In this document: positions 25,691-34,529 of the stretch, piece after piece
Layout: the number at the start of each line of letters is the position of its first letter
Numbering within the stretch: position 1 is the stretch's first letter
Assembly: GCA_024641945.1 (NCBI GenBank)
Contig: JAHECD010000031.1
Span: forward strand, 3,511 to 40,641
Source of the DNA: Rubrivivax sp.
GTDB taxonomy: Bacteria > Pseudomonadota > Gammaproteobacteria > Burkholderiales > Burkholderiaceae_C
Length of the DNA: 37,131 bases
Reading direction: 5' to 3'
Program-made: the position numbers and the translations under genes
The notes under the pieces: generated by a model
The model's input: only the letters and a program-made list of their open reading frames with translations
The model's database searches: none
Told to the model about the DNA's origin: nothing

Positions 25691-27622
25691 TCAGGTTCCC
25701 ACCACCCCGCCGTCCTTTCGCCGCACCGCTACGGTAGCCGAGCGTGGCCGGCCGCCGGCCCTGAAGTCGGGCCAGTTCGAATAGCGGCGCGGGTTGGCCG
25801 GGTCGTTGTGGCCGCGAGGCGACTCGCCAGGGTGCTGCACGTTCAAGAACATCGTGGTGCCGTCGGGCGTGAACGTGCAGCCGGTGATCTCGCAGTTCAC
25901 CGGGCCGGTGAGAAAGCGCCGGACTTCGCCGGTGCGTATGTCGCACGCGAGCATCTGGTTGTTGCCCAGGCGTGCCATCTCGCCGCTGTTGAGCGAGCTC
26001 TGGCCGATGTCGGTGTCGATCCAGAGAACGCCGCGTGCGTCGAAGGCGATGCCATCCGGGCAAGCGAAGGCGTCGCCGTCGATGTTGCCTTGCGCCTCGG
26101 CGCGTGCGTTGTGCGGGTCGCCGGCCAGCAGCAGGTGGTTCCAGCGGAAGACCGTGCCATCGAAGTCGCCCTCGTCGCGCCAGCGGATGACTTGCCCCAT
26201 CGTGTTGTTGGCGCGTGGGTTGGCGGCATCCACGCCGGGGTGGCCGAGCGTCCCCCGTGCCGAGTTGTTGGTCAACGTGCAGTGGACCCATCCGCTCTTG
26301 GGGTCGATCGCCAGCCACTCCGGGCGGTCCATCTTGGTGGCGCCGAGTGCGTCGCTGGCCTGGCGGGCCTTGACGACCACCTCGCCCTGGTCGGCAAAGC
26401 CGTTGGCCGCTGTCAGCGGCCCGCGACCGTGCACCAGCGGCAGCCAGCGGCCGCTGCCGCTGGCGTCGAAACGCGCCACGTAGAGCGTCCCGTGGTCGAG
26501 CAGTTCGCGGTTGGCCTGTGCCTGCGTGAGCCCCTTGCCGGCCGGCGCGATGCGGTCGCGGCTGACAAATTTGTAGATGTATTCGAACTGCGCATCCTCG
26601 CCTGAATAGACGACGGCGCGGCCGTCCTTCGTCACCGCGACCCAGGCGCCCTCGTGCGCGGCGCGGCCCAGCGCCGTGCGCTTGATTGGCGTGCTGGCAG
26701 GGTCGTGCGGATCGAGCTCGACGATCCAGCCGAAGCGGTTGGGCTCGTTCGGGTGGCGTGTGGTGTCGAAGCGCTCGTCGTGCGCCTCCCACCGGTACCA
26801 GGAGGTCTTGCGCAAACCCCATCGCTGGTGGTGCGCGTCGATGCGGCCGCCACCCGCAAAGTAGCCCATCCAGTTTTCTTCGCCCGACAGGTAGGTGCCC
26901 CACGGCGTGATGCCGCTGGCGCAGTTGCCGAGGGTGCCGAGCACACGGCGGCCGCCGGGGTCGGCAGCCGTGCGCAACATCGGGTGGCCGGCCGCGGGGC
27001 CGCCGACGTCGAACGGGCTGTCCATCGTCACCCGGCGCGCAAATCGGGACGGCCGAACCATCTCCCAGGCGCCGTCCTTCAATTCGATCTCGATGACCGC
27101 GAGGCCGTGCGCGGCCTGTGCTTTCATCACCTTGGCCGCCGACCAATCGGCGGTGCCATCGGTGTGCAGCAGGCCGTCGTCGACATACTCGTGGTTCACC
27201 GCCAGCAGGCCGTGGGTGGAACTGCCGTCGATCGGATAGAAGTGCAGGCCGTCGTGGTGCATGCCCATCTGCACGGCCTGGTCGGCGGCGGTGTTGGAGG
27301 CGTCGTCCTTCCACACGGGCAGTCGGCCGGCGATCCCTACCGGCTCGCCCCAGGGCGCGAGTGGCATGGCGGTGTAGCCGGCAGGCACCACGAGGCGATC
27401 GTCGGTGCCCGGCGGTATGCCCGAAAAACCCAGCAGCGGCGCGGGTGGAGCCCCCGGCTTCGCATCCTCGGCCGCCGCGGCGTGGAACGGCGCAAACAGC
27501 GCTGCCAGCGCGGCACCAGCGCCCCCGCGCAGGACGGTGCGCCGCTGCGGCGTGCTCACGTCGTGGATGCTCGCATTGCACGAGCGGTTGCTGTCTTCCA
27601 TCGGGCCGAAATCCTTGCTCAT
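25691..27622 (-). CDS. phoX: PhoX-family alkaline phosphatase, Tat-exported
   Basis: A 643-residue phosphatase of the DUF839/PhoX family, which uses Ca and Fe and releases phosphate from organic phosphoesters in the periplasm. A twin-arginine signal (QRRTVLRGGAGAALAALF) spans roughly residues 26-52. The beta-propeller shows family blocks LAVNHEYVDD, CASGITPWGTYLSGEENW, RFGWIVELDP, EYIYKF, DRPEWLAIDP and DGIAFDARGVLWIDTDIG. It starts 10 bp after the ABC permease stop on the same strand, so it is the third gene of that operon. Confidence 0.93.
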   Translation of the reverse strand: MSKDFGPMEDSNRSCNASIHDVSTPQRRTVLRGGAGAALAALFAPFHAAAAEDAKPGAPPAPLLGFSGIPPGTDDRLVVPAGYTAMPLAPWGEPVGIAGRLPVWKDDASNTAADQAVQMGMHHDGLHFYPIDGSSTHGLLAVNHEYVDDGLLHTDGTADWSAAKVMKAQAAHGLAVIEIELKDGAWEMVRPSRFARRVTMDSPFDVGGPAAGHPMLRTAADPGGRRVLGTLGNCASGITPWGTYLSGEENWMGYFAGGGRIDAHHQRWGLRKTSWYRWEAHDERFDTTRHPNEPNRFGWIVELDPHDPASTPIKRTALGRAAHEGAWVAVTKDGRAVVYSGEDAQFEYIYKFVSRDRIAPAGKGLTQAQANRELLDHGTLYVARFDASGSGRWLPLVHGRGPLTAANGFADQGEVVVKARQASDALGATKMDRPEWLAIDPKSGWVHCTLTNNSARGTLGHPGVDAANPRANNTMGQVIRWRDEGDFDGTVFRWNHLLLAGDPHNARAEAQGNIDGDAFACPDGIAFDARGVLWIDTDIGQSSLNSGEMARLGNNQMLACDIRTGEVRRFLTGPVNCEITGCTFTPDGTTMFLNVQHPGESPRGHNDPANPRRYSNWPDFRAGGRPRSATVAVRRKDGGVVGT

Positions 27623-27632
27623 GGCGCAGGCG

Positions 27633-28454
27633 TCAAAGCCGTTCGGTCTCGCCCGTGCGCGGCTGCCACTTCATCAGTCGCTTCTCGATGCGGCCCACCA
27701 GCGCGTCGAGCACGAGCGCGAATGCCGTCAGCACGACGATGCCCGCCATCACGGTATTGATGTCGAAAGTGCCTTCGGCCTGCAGGATGAGATAGCCCAC
27801 GCCCTGCGATGACCCCAGGTATTCACCCACCACGGCGCCGACGAAGGCCAGCCCGACGCTCGTGTGCAGGCTGCTGAAGACCCAGCTCGTGGCGCTGGGC
27901 AGGTACACGTGGCGCAACAGCTGGCGGCCGTTGGCGCCCAGCATGCGTGCATTCGCCAGTACCACCGGGCTCACCTCCTTGACGCCCTGGTAGACATTGA
28001 AGAAGACGATGAAGAAGACGAGCGTGATGCCGAGCGCCACCTTGCTGCCGATGCCCAGGCCGAACCAGACCGAGAAGATCGGCGCAAGGATGATGCGGGG
28101 CATCGAGTTCGCCGCCTTGATATAGGGCTCGAGGATGGCACTCGCCGTGGGCTGCAGCGCCAGCCACAGGCCAGCCGCCAGTCCCAGCACCGAGCCCGCG
28201 GCAAAGGCAAGCAGTGTCTCGACGAGCGTGATGCCCAGGTGGCGGTAGATATCGGCGTCGGCCACGAACCAGGTCCAGATGCGCACAGCCACCTTTGCCG
28301 GCTCGCCGAAGAAGAAGGCCGCCTGGCGGTCGTTCTCGAACATGAAGGGCGGCACCAGCCCCGGCTGCGTCATCAGGTGCCAGAAAGTGACCAGCGCCAC
28401 CAGCAGGGCGGCCTGCCACCAGCGCACGTTGTTGGGATGAGGTTTGAGCGTCAT
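27633..28454 (-). CDS. ABC transporter permease, NitT/TauT type
   Basis: A 273-residue inner-membrane permease of the nitrate/sulfonate/taurine ABC family. Several hydrophobic helices surround the cytoplasmic coupling loop NARMLGANGRQLLRHVYLPSA, the EAA-type motif that contacts the ATPase. ANSMPRIILAPIFSVWFGLG and VGAVVGEYLGSSQGVGYLI are characteristic. ATG 28454 has GAGGG 5 nt upstream. It lies 14 bp after the ATPase gene and 10 bp before phoX. The substrate is unknown because no binding protein is present. Confidence 0.93.
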   Translation of the reverse strand: MTLKPHPNNVRWWQAALLVALVTFWHLMTQPGLVPPFMFENDRQAAFFFGEPAKVAVRIWTWFVADADIYRHLGITLVETLLAFAAGSVLGLAAGLWLALQPTASAILEPYIKAANSMPRIILAPIFSVWFGLGIGSKVALGITLVFFIVFFNVYQGVKEVSPVVLANARMLGANGRQLLRHVYLPSATSWVFSSLHTSVGLAFVGAVVGEYLGSSQGVGYLILQAEGTFDINTVMAGIVVLTAFALVLDALVGRIEKRLMKWQPRTGETERL

Positions 28455-28468
28455 GCGGCCCTCGGAGA

Positions 28469-29341
28469 CTAACCTTTCAACTGCTGCGCATAGCCCTTGA
28501 GCACCTCTTCGCGCAGCACCGACCAGATCGCCTGATGCAGTTCGATGAAGCGCGGCGTCGTGCGCACCTCGGCCACGTCGCGCGGACGCTGGAGGTCGAT
28601 CGCAAATTCCCCGATCGGGTGGCTCGCCGGGCCGGCCGACAGCACGACCACACGGTCGCTCAAGGCGATGGCTTCGTCCAGATCGTGCGTGATGAAGAGC
28701 ACCGCCTTGCGGCGCTCGCCGTTCCCGGCCGTCGATGGCACGCGGACGCCCCGGCTGGTGTCGCCGGCGGATTGCCACAACGCCAGCAGCTCGTTTTCCA
28801 TCAACTGCCGCGTCTGGATGTCGAGCGCCGAAAACGGCTCGTCCATCAGGATGATGTCCGGGTCGAGCACGAGCGTCTGCGCGAGCGACGTTCGCTTGCG
28901 CATCCCGCCGGAGAGTTGGTGCGGGTAGCGATCCCCGAAGCCGCCGAGGCCCACGCGCTTGAGCCAGTCATCGGCAAGAGCGCGTGCCGCATCCGGCGCC
29001 AGACCGCGGAATTCAAGGCCCGCCATCACGTTGCCCAGCGCCGTTCGCCACGGCATCAGGCTTTCGGCCTGGAACATGTAGCCCGCGCGTGCGTTGACGC
29101 CCGTCAGCGCCTGGCCGAAGACCTCGACCGTGCCCACGCTCGGCATCAGCAGGCCCGCGCCGACATTCAGCAGCGTGCTCTTGCCGCAGCCGGTAGGGCC
29201 GACGACGGAGACAAATTCGCCGGCACCGACGGTCAGCGACACGTCGCGCACTGCGGTGTAGCGCTGGCCGGCGTTTTCGCGGTCGATGAACGTGCACGCG
29301 ACGCCATCGAAGTGCAATGCGGGATGGGTTTCGGTTGGCAT
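28469..29341 (-). CDS. ABC transporter ATP-binding protein, NitT/TauT type
   Basis: A 290-residue ATPase that energises the downstream permease. Walker A GPTGCGKS is at 48-55, the signature LSGGM at 143-147, Walker B IILMDEPFSALD from 163, and the switch His at 219 (FITHDLDEA). Between the D-loop region and the switch strand it carries an extra Gly/Ser/Arg-rich stretch of about 20 residues (about 190-212, SAGDTSRGVRVPSTAGNGER) not usual for the SsuB/TauB family. Start ATG 29341; the frame continues upstream without family-like sequence. No strong Shine-Dalgarno is seen; TAAACT at 29393-29388 may be a -10. Confidence 0.93.
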   Translation of the reverse strand: MPTETHPALHFDGVACTFIDRENAGQRYTAVRDVSLTVGAGEFVSVVGPTGCGKSTLLNVGAGLLMPSVGTVEVFGQALTGVNARAGYMFQAESLMPWRTALGNVMAGLEFRGLAPDAARALADDWLKRVGLGGFGDRYPHQLSGGMRKRTSLAQTLVLDPDIILMDEPFSALDIQTRQLMENELLALWQSAGDTSRGVRVPSTAGNGERRKAVLFITHDLDEAIALSDRVVVLSAGPASHPIGEFAIDLQRPRDVAEVRTTPRFIELHQAIWSVLREEVLKGYAQQLKG

Positions 29342-29608
29342 GCTGGTCTGGCCCGGTCCCGCTGCAATCCGCGGTGTCGGGCACGACGAGTTTAGACGGC
29401 GAGCGGCATGGCGATCGCCGCGCGCAACGGTTTGCACGATGCGCGGCCCACCCCCGCGAATACGGGCGAGGCGTCGCCGAAACGCGGGGACTTTCGGACG
29501 GTTCTCGCGCCTGTCCAGCGGCGCACGTGACCGTCGGACCATGGTGTCCCTCGGATGACGTAGTCAGAAAAGACTTGATCCGCCCGCGCTGCCGGCGGCT
29601 ACCGGCGT

Positions 29609-30244
29609 GTGCACCTGGTGCTCTGGCTGCTGCCGGCGGGCGCCGGGCTCGCGCTGGCGCCGCTCGCGCCCGCCGTCGTGGTGCAGGCCTTCGCCAAGGT
29701 CGATCTCGACCGCCGATCGGTCCAGCATGCCAAGGGCGGCACCGTGCGCGAGGTGCTCGTGCGCGCCTGCCAGCGCGTGAAGAAGGGCGACCCGATGCTC
29801 GTGTTCGGCGACGTGGCGGTGGCCGCCGACGTGAACCGCCTCGACGACCGCGTGCTGGCCGACCGCGCCAGCATCGCGCGGCTCGAAGCCGAGCAGCTGG
29901 GTGCCGCGACGCTGGTCTTCGCGCCCGAGCTCGTCGAAGCCGCCGCCGCCGATCAGCGCCTGGTCGAGCAGATGGCACAAGGACGGCTACATCTCCGCCG
30001 TGCGCATCGCGCACCTCGGGCGCGTCATCGCCGGCTACCGCCAGCAGGCGAGCGACCAGCTCACGGTGGCCTCGGCGCGCCTGGCAGAGCTCCAGCAGGA
30101 GCAGCGCAAGACGCTGCCTTTCGCAGCACGCACATGGTCGACGGCAAGGTGTTCTACCTGTCGACCGACCGGCTCGTGGACCGCAACACTGGCGCGCGAA
30201 CGCTGACGCGCGGATACGCGCAAGGCCGGCGCCGGCAACGCTGA
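29609..30244 (+). pseudogene. Decayed HlyD-type type I secretion adaptor
   Basis: This is a remnant of a periplasmic membrane-fusion protein of a type I secretion system. The first part reads in one frame: hydrophobic segment, then VVVQAFAKVDLDRRSVQHAK and GGTVREVLVRACQRVKKGDP (lipoyl-like barrel) up to EQMAQ near 29978. The homology then jumps frame to KDGYISAVRIAHLGRVIAGYRQQASDQ and ARLAELQQEQRKT (end of the coiled-coil), then back to the first frame at about 30134 with VDGKVFYLSTDRLVDRNTG. Large internal pieces of the coiled-coil and beta-barrel are missing at each junction. An intact adaptor is over 400 residues. No ABC exporter or OMP gene is nearby. Confidence 0.8.
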
Positions 30245-30274
30245 GGGCGCAGCACGCGCGCCGTCAGCGTGCCT

Positions 30275-31423
30275 TCACCATTCGGCCACGCTGCCGTCGG
30301 GGTGGCGCCACTCGGGGTTGTGCCAGTCCGGCGCGTGCCGGCTCGCATGCACCACGCGCTCCTCGTCGATCTCGACACCGAGGCCGGGCTTCGTCAGCGC
30401 GCCGATATGACCCGCCTCGATGCGGAAGTCGTCCTTGTTCAGCACGTAGTCGAGCAGCTCGGCGCCGCGGTTGTAGTGGATGCCCATGCTCTGCTCCTGA
30501 AGCACCGCGTTGTACGCCACCAGGTCGAGCTGCAGGCAGGCCGCCAGCGCCACCGGGCCGAGCGGGCAGTGCGGCGCGAGCGCGACGTCGTAGGCCTCCG
30601 CCATCGCGGCGATCTTGTGGCACTCGGTGATGCCGCCGGCGTGCGACAGGTCGGGCTGCAGGATCGCAATCCCGCCGCCTTCGAGCACACGCTTGAAATC
30701 GAAGCGTGAATACATGCGCTCGCCCGCCGCGAGCGGGATGCTGGTGCACTGCGCCAGGCGCGCGTAGGCCTCGGCCTGCTCGGCCAGCACCGGCTCTTCG
30801 ACGAAGAGCGGCCGCAGCGGCTCCAGCGCCTTCAGCAGCGGCTTGGCCATCGGCAGCGCGACGCGGCCGTGGAAGTCGAGGCCGAAGTCGATGGTGTTGC
30901 CGAACGCCTCGCGCACGCCGGTGACGACGGCGACGGCGCGGTCGACCGCACGCACCGAGTCGAGCATCGCAAGGTCCTCGCAGCCGTTCAGCTTGAAGGT
31001 ATCGAAGCCACCTTCCATCAGCCGGCGGATGTTGTCGACGACGTCCGCCGGGCGGTCGCCGCCGACCCAGCTGTAGACCTTCATGCGGTCGCGCACGCGC
31101 CCGCCGAGCAGCTCGTGCACCGGCAGGCCGGCGGCCTTGCCCTTGATGTCCCACAGCGCCTGGTCGATGCCGGCGATCGCGCTCATCAGGATCGGCCCGC
31201 CGCGGTAGAAATGGCCGCGGTACATCGTCTGCCAGTGGTCGTTGATGCGCGCCGGGTCCTTGCCGACGAGCGTGGCGCCGAGTTCCTGCACGGCCGTCTC
31301 GACGGTGCGCGCGCGGCCCTCGATCACGGGTTCGCCCCAGCCGCTGATGCCTTCGTCGGTCTCGATCTTCAGGAACATCCAGCGCGGGGCGACGCGGTAG
31401 GTCGTGAGCGAGGTGATCTTCAT
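30275..31423 (-). CDS. dgoD: D-galactonate dehydratase-like enolase-superfamily enzyme
   Basis: Predicted to dehydrate D-galactonate (or a related aldonate) to 2-keto-3-deoxy-galactonate. The 382-residue length and the start [25 protein letters not shown] are those of DgoD. Metal ligands and acid/base residues are in LDFHGR (Asp and His), FVEEPV (Glu), AAGERMYSR (Glu) and [10 protein letters not shown] (His). GAGG lies 7 nt before ATG 31423. It starts 8 bp after the GntR gene stop, so both share an operon. Confidence 0.92.
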   Translation of the reverse strand: MKITSLTTYRVAPRWMFLKIETDEGISGWGEPVIEGRARTVETAVQELGATLVGKDPARINDHWQTMYRGHFYRGGPILMSAIAGIDQALWDIKGKAAGLPVHELLGGRVRDRMKVYSWVGGDRPADVVDNIRRLMEGGFDTFKLNGCEDLAMLDSVRAVDRAVAVVTGVREAFGNTIDFGLDFHGRVALPMAKPLLKALEPLRPLFVEEPVLAEQAEAYARLAQCTSIPLAAGERMYSRFDFKRVLEGGGIAILQPDLSHAGGITECHKIAAMAEAYDVALAPHCPLGPVALAACLQLDLVAYNAVLQEQSMGIHYNRGAELLDYVLNKDDFRIEAGHIGALTKPGLGVEIDEERVVHASRHAPDWHNPEWRHPDGSVAEW

Positions 31424-31431
31424 GGTGCGCC

Positions 31432-32199
31432 TCAGGCTGCACGCGCGCGGGCTGCCCGAGCGGCGACGCCCGGGATGGCCTGGCCGGGCTGCAATTGCTC
31501 CTTCAGGTCCTGCTCGGCGCTTTCGATCAGTTCGACGGCGGCACGCTCCGCGGCGTCGCCGTCGCCGCGCTCGATGGCTTCGCACACCGCCTCGTGCAGC
31601 GGCAGCGACATCGCGGTGCCACCCGGCTTGCGCGTGACGATCTGGAAGCTGGCCTCGAGCATCGCCGCCATCGCCTCCGTCATCTGGCGCACGTACTGGT
31701 TGCCGCAGGCGGACAGGATGGTCGTGTGGAAGTCGAGGTCGGCCTCGACATAGTCGCCCTTGCCGGCCACGGCGCGCGCCATCGCCATGTACGCGGCGCG
31801 CAGCGTGCGCCGCTCCTCGGCGCTGGCGCGGGCGGCGGCCAGGCGCACCGCCGCGGGTTCGACGATGCGGCGCAGCTCCATCAGGTCACGCGCCATGGTG
31901 GCGTCGAAATCGGCCGACGCGGCGCGCCAGCCGATGACCTGCGGATCGAACAGATTCCAGCGCATGGGATCGAGCACCAGCGTGCCGACCCGCCGGCTGA
32001 CTTCGAGCATGCCCTTCGCGGCGAGCGATTTGATCGCCTCGCGGATCACGATGCGGCTGAAGCCGAAGCGCTCGCACAACTCGGGCTCCGAGGGCAGCAC
32101 CGCACCGGGCCGGTAGCGGCCGGCGCAGATGTCCCGGCCCAGCTGCTCCAGCACCTGCTCCTGGAACGTGGCTCTCGGGGTGGCGCGCTTGGCTGTCAT
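31432..32199 (-). CDS. GntR/FadR-family regulator of the sugar-acid locus
   Basis: A 255-residue repressor. Residues 10-75 form the GntR winged helix ([21 protein letters not shown] then [20 protein letters not shown]), followed by an FCD ligand-binding domain with the [14 protein letters not shown] metal-binding region. It resembles DgoR, which binds galactonate pathway compounds. Promoter TAAACT (32210-32205) ends 6 nt before ATG 32199, and TCATACGT lies 4 nt upstream of that hexamer, so autoregulation is likely. Effector not readable from sequence. Confidence 0.92.
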   Translation of the reverse strand: MTAKRATPRATFQEQVLEQLGRDICAGRYRPGAVLPSEPELCERFGFSRIVIREAIKSLAAKGMLEVSRRVGTLVLDPMRWNLFDPQVIGWRAASADFDATMARDLMELRRIVEPAAVRLAAARASAEERRTLRAAYMAMARAVAGKGDYVEADLDFHTTILSACGNQYVRQMTEAMAAMLEASFQIVTRKPGGTAMSLPLHEAVCEAIERGDGDAAERAAVELIESAEQDLKEQLQPGQAIPGVAARAARARAA

Positions 32200-32345
32200 G
32201 GACCAAGTTTACAGCACGTATGACCTACTATCTAAATTTGGTGATCCTTCGACTCTCTTCTGGAGTCTGAAACCGCCATATTTTAGGGAAATTACAGGGT
32301 TTTCACTAATCCTCCAAACATCATACGTCATATAAATTTAGTTCC
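32200..32345. promoter_or_regulatory. AT-rich divergent control region with paired putative GntR operators
   Basis: Positions 32221-32340 are 44/120 GC (37 percent), far below the surroundings. ACGTATGA at 32216-32223 and its exact complement TCATACGT at 32321-32328 lie 97 bp apart in opposite orientation. Relative to transcription each stands directly upstream of a -10: TAAACT (32210-32205, GntR gene) and TATAAA (32331-32336, SDR gene). Each is also followed or preceded by AAATTT. A GACTC/GAGTC hairpin (32251-32267) lies midway. The most economical reading is two operators for the GntR protein controlling both arms. Confidence 0.6.
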
Positions 32346-33128
32346 ATGGACACGCCCACGAACCACCCCCTGTTCAACCTCGCCGGGCGCACCGCGCTGA
32401 TCACCGGGTCGACCCGCGGCATCGGGCTGGCACTGGCGCAGGGCCTCGCGGAGGCCGGCGCCCGGGTGATCGTGAACAGCCGGCAGCTGGCAGCCGTCGA
32501 CGAGGCGCGCAAGGCCTTGGCCGCCAAGGGCATCGAGGCGCTCGGCGCGGCCTTCGATGTCGCCGATGAGGCCGCCGTCGGCGCGGCCTTCGACGCCTTC
32601 GACCGCCAGGGCACCGAGATCGACATCCTGATCAACAACGCCGGCATCCAGCACCGCCAGCCGATGCTCGAGCTCGGGCTGGCCGATTGGCAGCGCGTGA
32701 TCGACACCAACCTCACGGCGGCCTTCCTCGTCGGCAAACAGGCCGCTCAGCGCATGGTGGCGCGCGGCCGCGGCGGCAAGATCATCAATATCGGCTCGCT
32801 GACGAGCGAGGCGGCACGCGCCACCGTCGCGCCGTACACCGTGGCCAAGGGCGGCATCAAGATGCTGTCGCGCGCGATGGCCGCCGAATGGGCGAAGTTC
32901 GACATCCAGGCGAACTCGATCGGCCCCGGCTACATCCTGACCGACATGAACGAGGCGCTGGTCAACAACCGCGACTTCGACGCTTGGGTCAAGGCGAGCA
33001 ACCCCGCCCAACGCTGGGGCCGCCCGGAAGAGCTGGTCGGCGCCGCCGTGTTCTTGTCCGCGGCCGCCTCCAACTACGTGAACGGCCAGATCATCTACGT
33101 CGACGGCGGCTGGCTGTCGGTCCTCTGA
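32346..33128 (+). CDS. SDR-family oxidoreductase (gluconate 5-dehydrogenase-like)
   Basis: A classical short-chain dehydrogenase, 260 residues, predicted to interconvert a keto-sugar acid and its aldonate with NAD(P). TGSTRGIG (20-27) binds the cofactor, INNAG follows, and the catalytic Ser is in IGSLTS with Tyr 164 and Lys 168 in PYTVAK. The C-terminal YVNGQIIYVDGGW is typical. Similarity is highest to IdnO/gluconate 5-dehydrogenases as I recall, so a 5-keto-gluconate or fructuronate/mannonate step is possible. TATAAA ends 9 nt before the ATG, leaving little room for a leader. Confidence 0.9.
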   Translation: MDTPTNHPLFNLAGRTALITGSTRGIGLALAQGLAEAGARVIVNSRQLAAVDEARKALAAKGIEALGAAFDVADEAAVGAAFDAFDRQGTEIDILINNAGIQHRQPMLELGLADWQRVIDTNLTAAFLVGKQAAQRMVARGRGGKIINIGSLTSEAARATVAPYTVAKGGIKMLSRAMAAEWAKFDIQANSIGPGYILTDMNEALVNNRDFDAWVKASNPAQRWGRPEELVGAAVFLSAAASNYVNGQIIYVDGGWLSVL

Positions 33129-33172
33129 CCGCACGGCACGCGCGCCCCGACCCGCCACCCCACGCCGCCGCC

Positions 33173-34420
33173 ATGCCCACGCTCATCTCGGACATCAAGG
33201 TCATCGCCACCGCCCCGGAGGGCATCAATCTGCTGGTGGTGAAGGTCGAGACCAACCAGCCCGGCCTGGTCGGCTACGGCTGCGCGACGTTCGCCTACCG
33301 GCACCTCGCCGTGAAGTGCCTGATCGAGGAATATCTGCGCCCGCTGCTGATCGGCCGCGACGCCGAGGCGATCGAGGAGCTCTGGCAGCTGATGCACCAG
33401 AACGCCTACTGGCGCAACGGCCCGATCGAGAACAACGCGATCTCTGGCATCGACATGGCGCTGTGGGACATCAAGGGCCGCATGGCCGGCATGCCGCTGT
33501 ACCAGCTGTTCGGCGGCAAGTGCCGCGAGGGCGTGCCGATCTACCGCCACGCCGACGGGCGCGACATCGGCGAGCTGTGCGCCAACATCCAGAAATACCT
33601 CGACCTCGGCATCACGCACGTGCGTTGCCAGAACGGCGGCTACGGCGGCGGCGGATTTGGCGATGCGCCGGCGCGCACGCCGGAGCGCGCGCCGAAGGGC
33701 GTCTACCTCGACCCGCACAAGTACATGCGCGACACGGTCAAGATGTTCGAGGAGGTCCGCCGCCGCATCGGCTTCGAGGTCGAGCTCGTGCACGACGTGC
33801 ACGAGCGCCTGAAGCCGGTGGACGCGATCCGCTTCGCGCGCCAGCTCGAACCGTTCGAGCTCTTCTTCCTCGAGGACGCGATCGCACTCGAGGACGGCGA
33901 CTGGCTGCGCCAGCTGCGCGACAAGACCACGATCCCACTGGCGCAGGGCGAGCTCTTCAACCACCCGTTCGAGTGGCGCACGCTGATCACCGAGCGCCTG
34001 ATCGACTTCGTGCGTGTGCACCTGAGCCAGGTCGGCGGCATCACGCCGGCGCGCAAGCTGCAGATCTTCGCCGAGCAGTTCGGCGTTCGCACGGCGTGGC
34101 ACGGCCCGGGCGACATGTCGCCGATGGCGCACGCCGCGAATATCCACATCGACCTGGCGGCGCGCAATTTCGGCGTCCAGGAATGGTCGGGCATCGAACC
34201 GCCGAATTTCGTCATCCAGGCGCTGAACGGCCCGCGCGGCGCGCTGCTCGACGTCTTCCCCGGGCTGCCCGAGTTCCGCCAAGGCCATGTCTACGCCAAC
34301 GACCGGCCGGGCCTCGGCGTCGAGCTCGACGAACGCGAAGCCGCGAAATATCCCTGCAGCAGCGGTGTCACCACTTGGACGCAGACGCGCCTGATGGACG
34401 GCAGCCTGCAGACCCCATGA
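33173..34420 (+). CDS. Enolase-superfamily sugar-acid dehydratase (mannonate dehydratase / RspA-like)
   Basis: A 415-residue member of the ManD/RspA subgroup. HDVHERL gives Asp 208 and catalytic His 210; Glu 234 (FFLEDAI), Glu 260 (AQGELFNHPFEW) and His 310 (TAWHGPGDMSPM) complete the active site. The tail ends with the subgroup's WTQTRLMDGSLQTP. Residues around VRCQNGGYGGGGFGDAP form an unusual Gly-rich loop where mannonate dehydratases, as I remember them, carry the second acid/base Tyr; thus the substrate may differ from D-mannonate or activity may be low. It lies 44 bp after the SDR gene. Confidence 0.85.
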   Translation: MPTLISDIKVIATAPEGINLLVVKVETNQPGLVGYGCATFAYRHLAVKCLIEEYLRPLLIGRDAEAIEELWQLMHQNAYWRNGPIENNAISGIDMALWDIKGRMAGMPLYQLFGGKCREGVPIYRHADGRDIGELCANIQKYLDLGITHVRCQNGGYGGGGFGDAPARTPERAPKGVYLDPHKYMRDTVKMFEEVRRRIGFEVELVHDVHERLKPVDAIRFARQLEPFELFFLEDAIALEDGDWLRQLRDKTTIPLAQGELFNHPFEWRTLITERLIDFVRVHLSQVGGITPARKLQIFAEQFGVRTAWHGPGDMSPMAHAANIHIDLAARNFGVQEWSGIEPPNFVIQALNGPRGALLDVFPGLPEFRQGHVYANDRPGLGVELDEREAAKYPCSSGVTTWTQTRLMDGSLQTP

Positions 34421-34467
34421 ATACCACCGGCAGCCCGCGGGCGACCCCATGACCCCGTTCCAACCCG

Positions 34468-34489
34468 ACGCGCACGCTGGGGTGCGCGT
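34468..34489 (+). other. Stem-loop upstream of dctP
   Basis: ACGCGCAC (34468-34475), loop GCTGGG, GTGCGCGT (34482-34489): perfect 8-bp stem located 40 nt before the dctP ATG and without a following U-tract. It may protect the 5' end of a processed dctP mRNA. Confidence 0.5.
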
Positions 34490-34529
34490 TGCCCATTTCG
34501 ACCACAGGACCCCCACAGGAGACATCACC

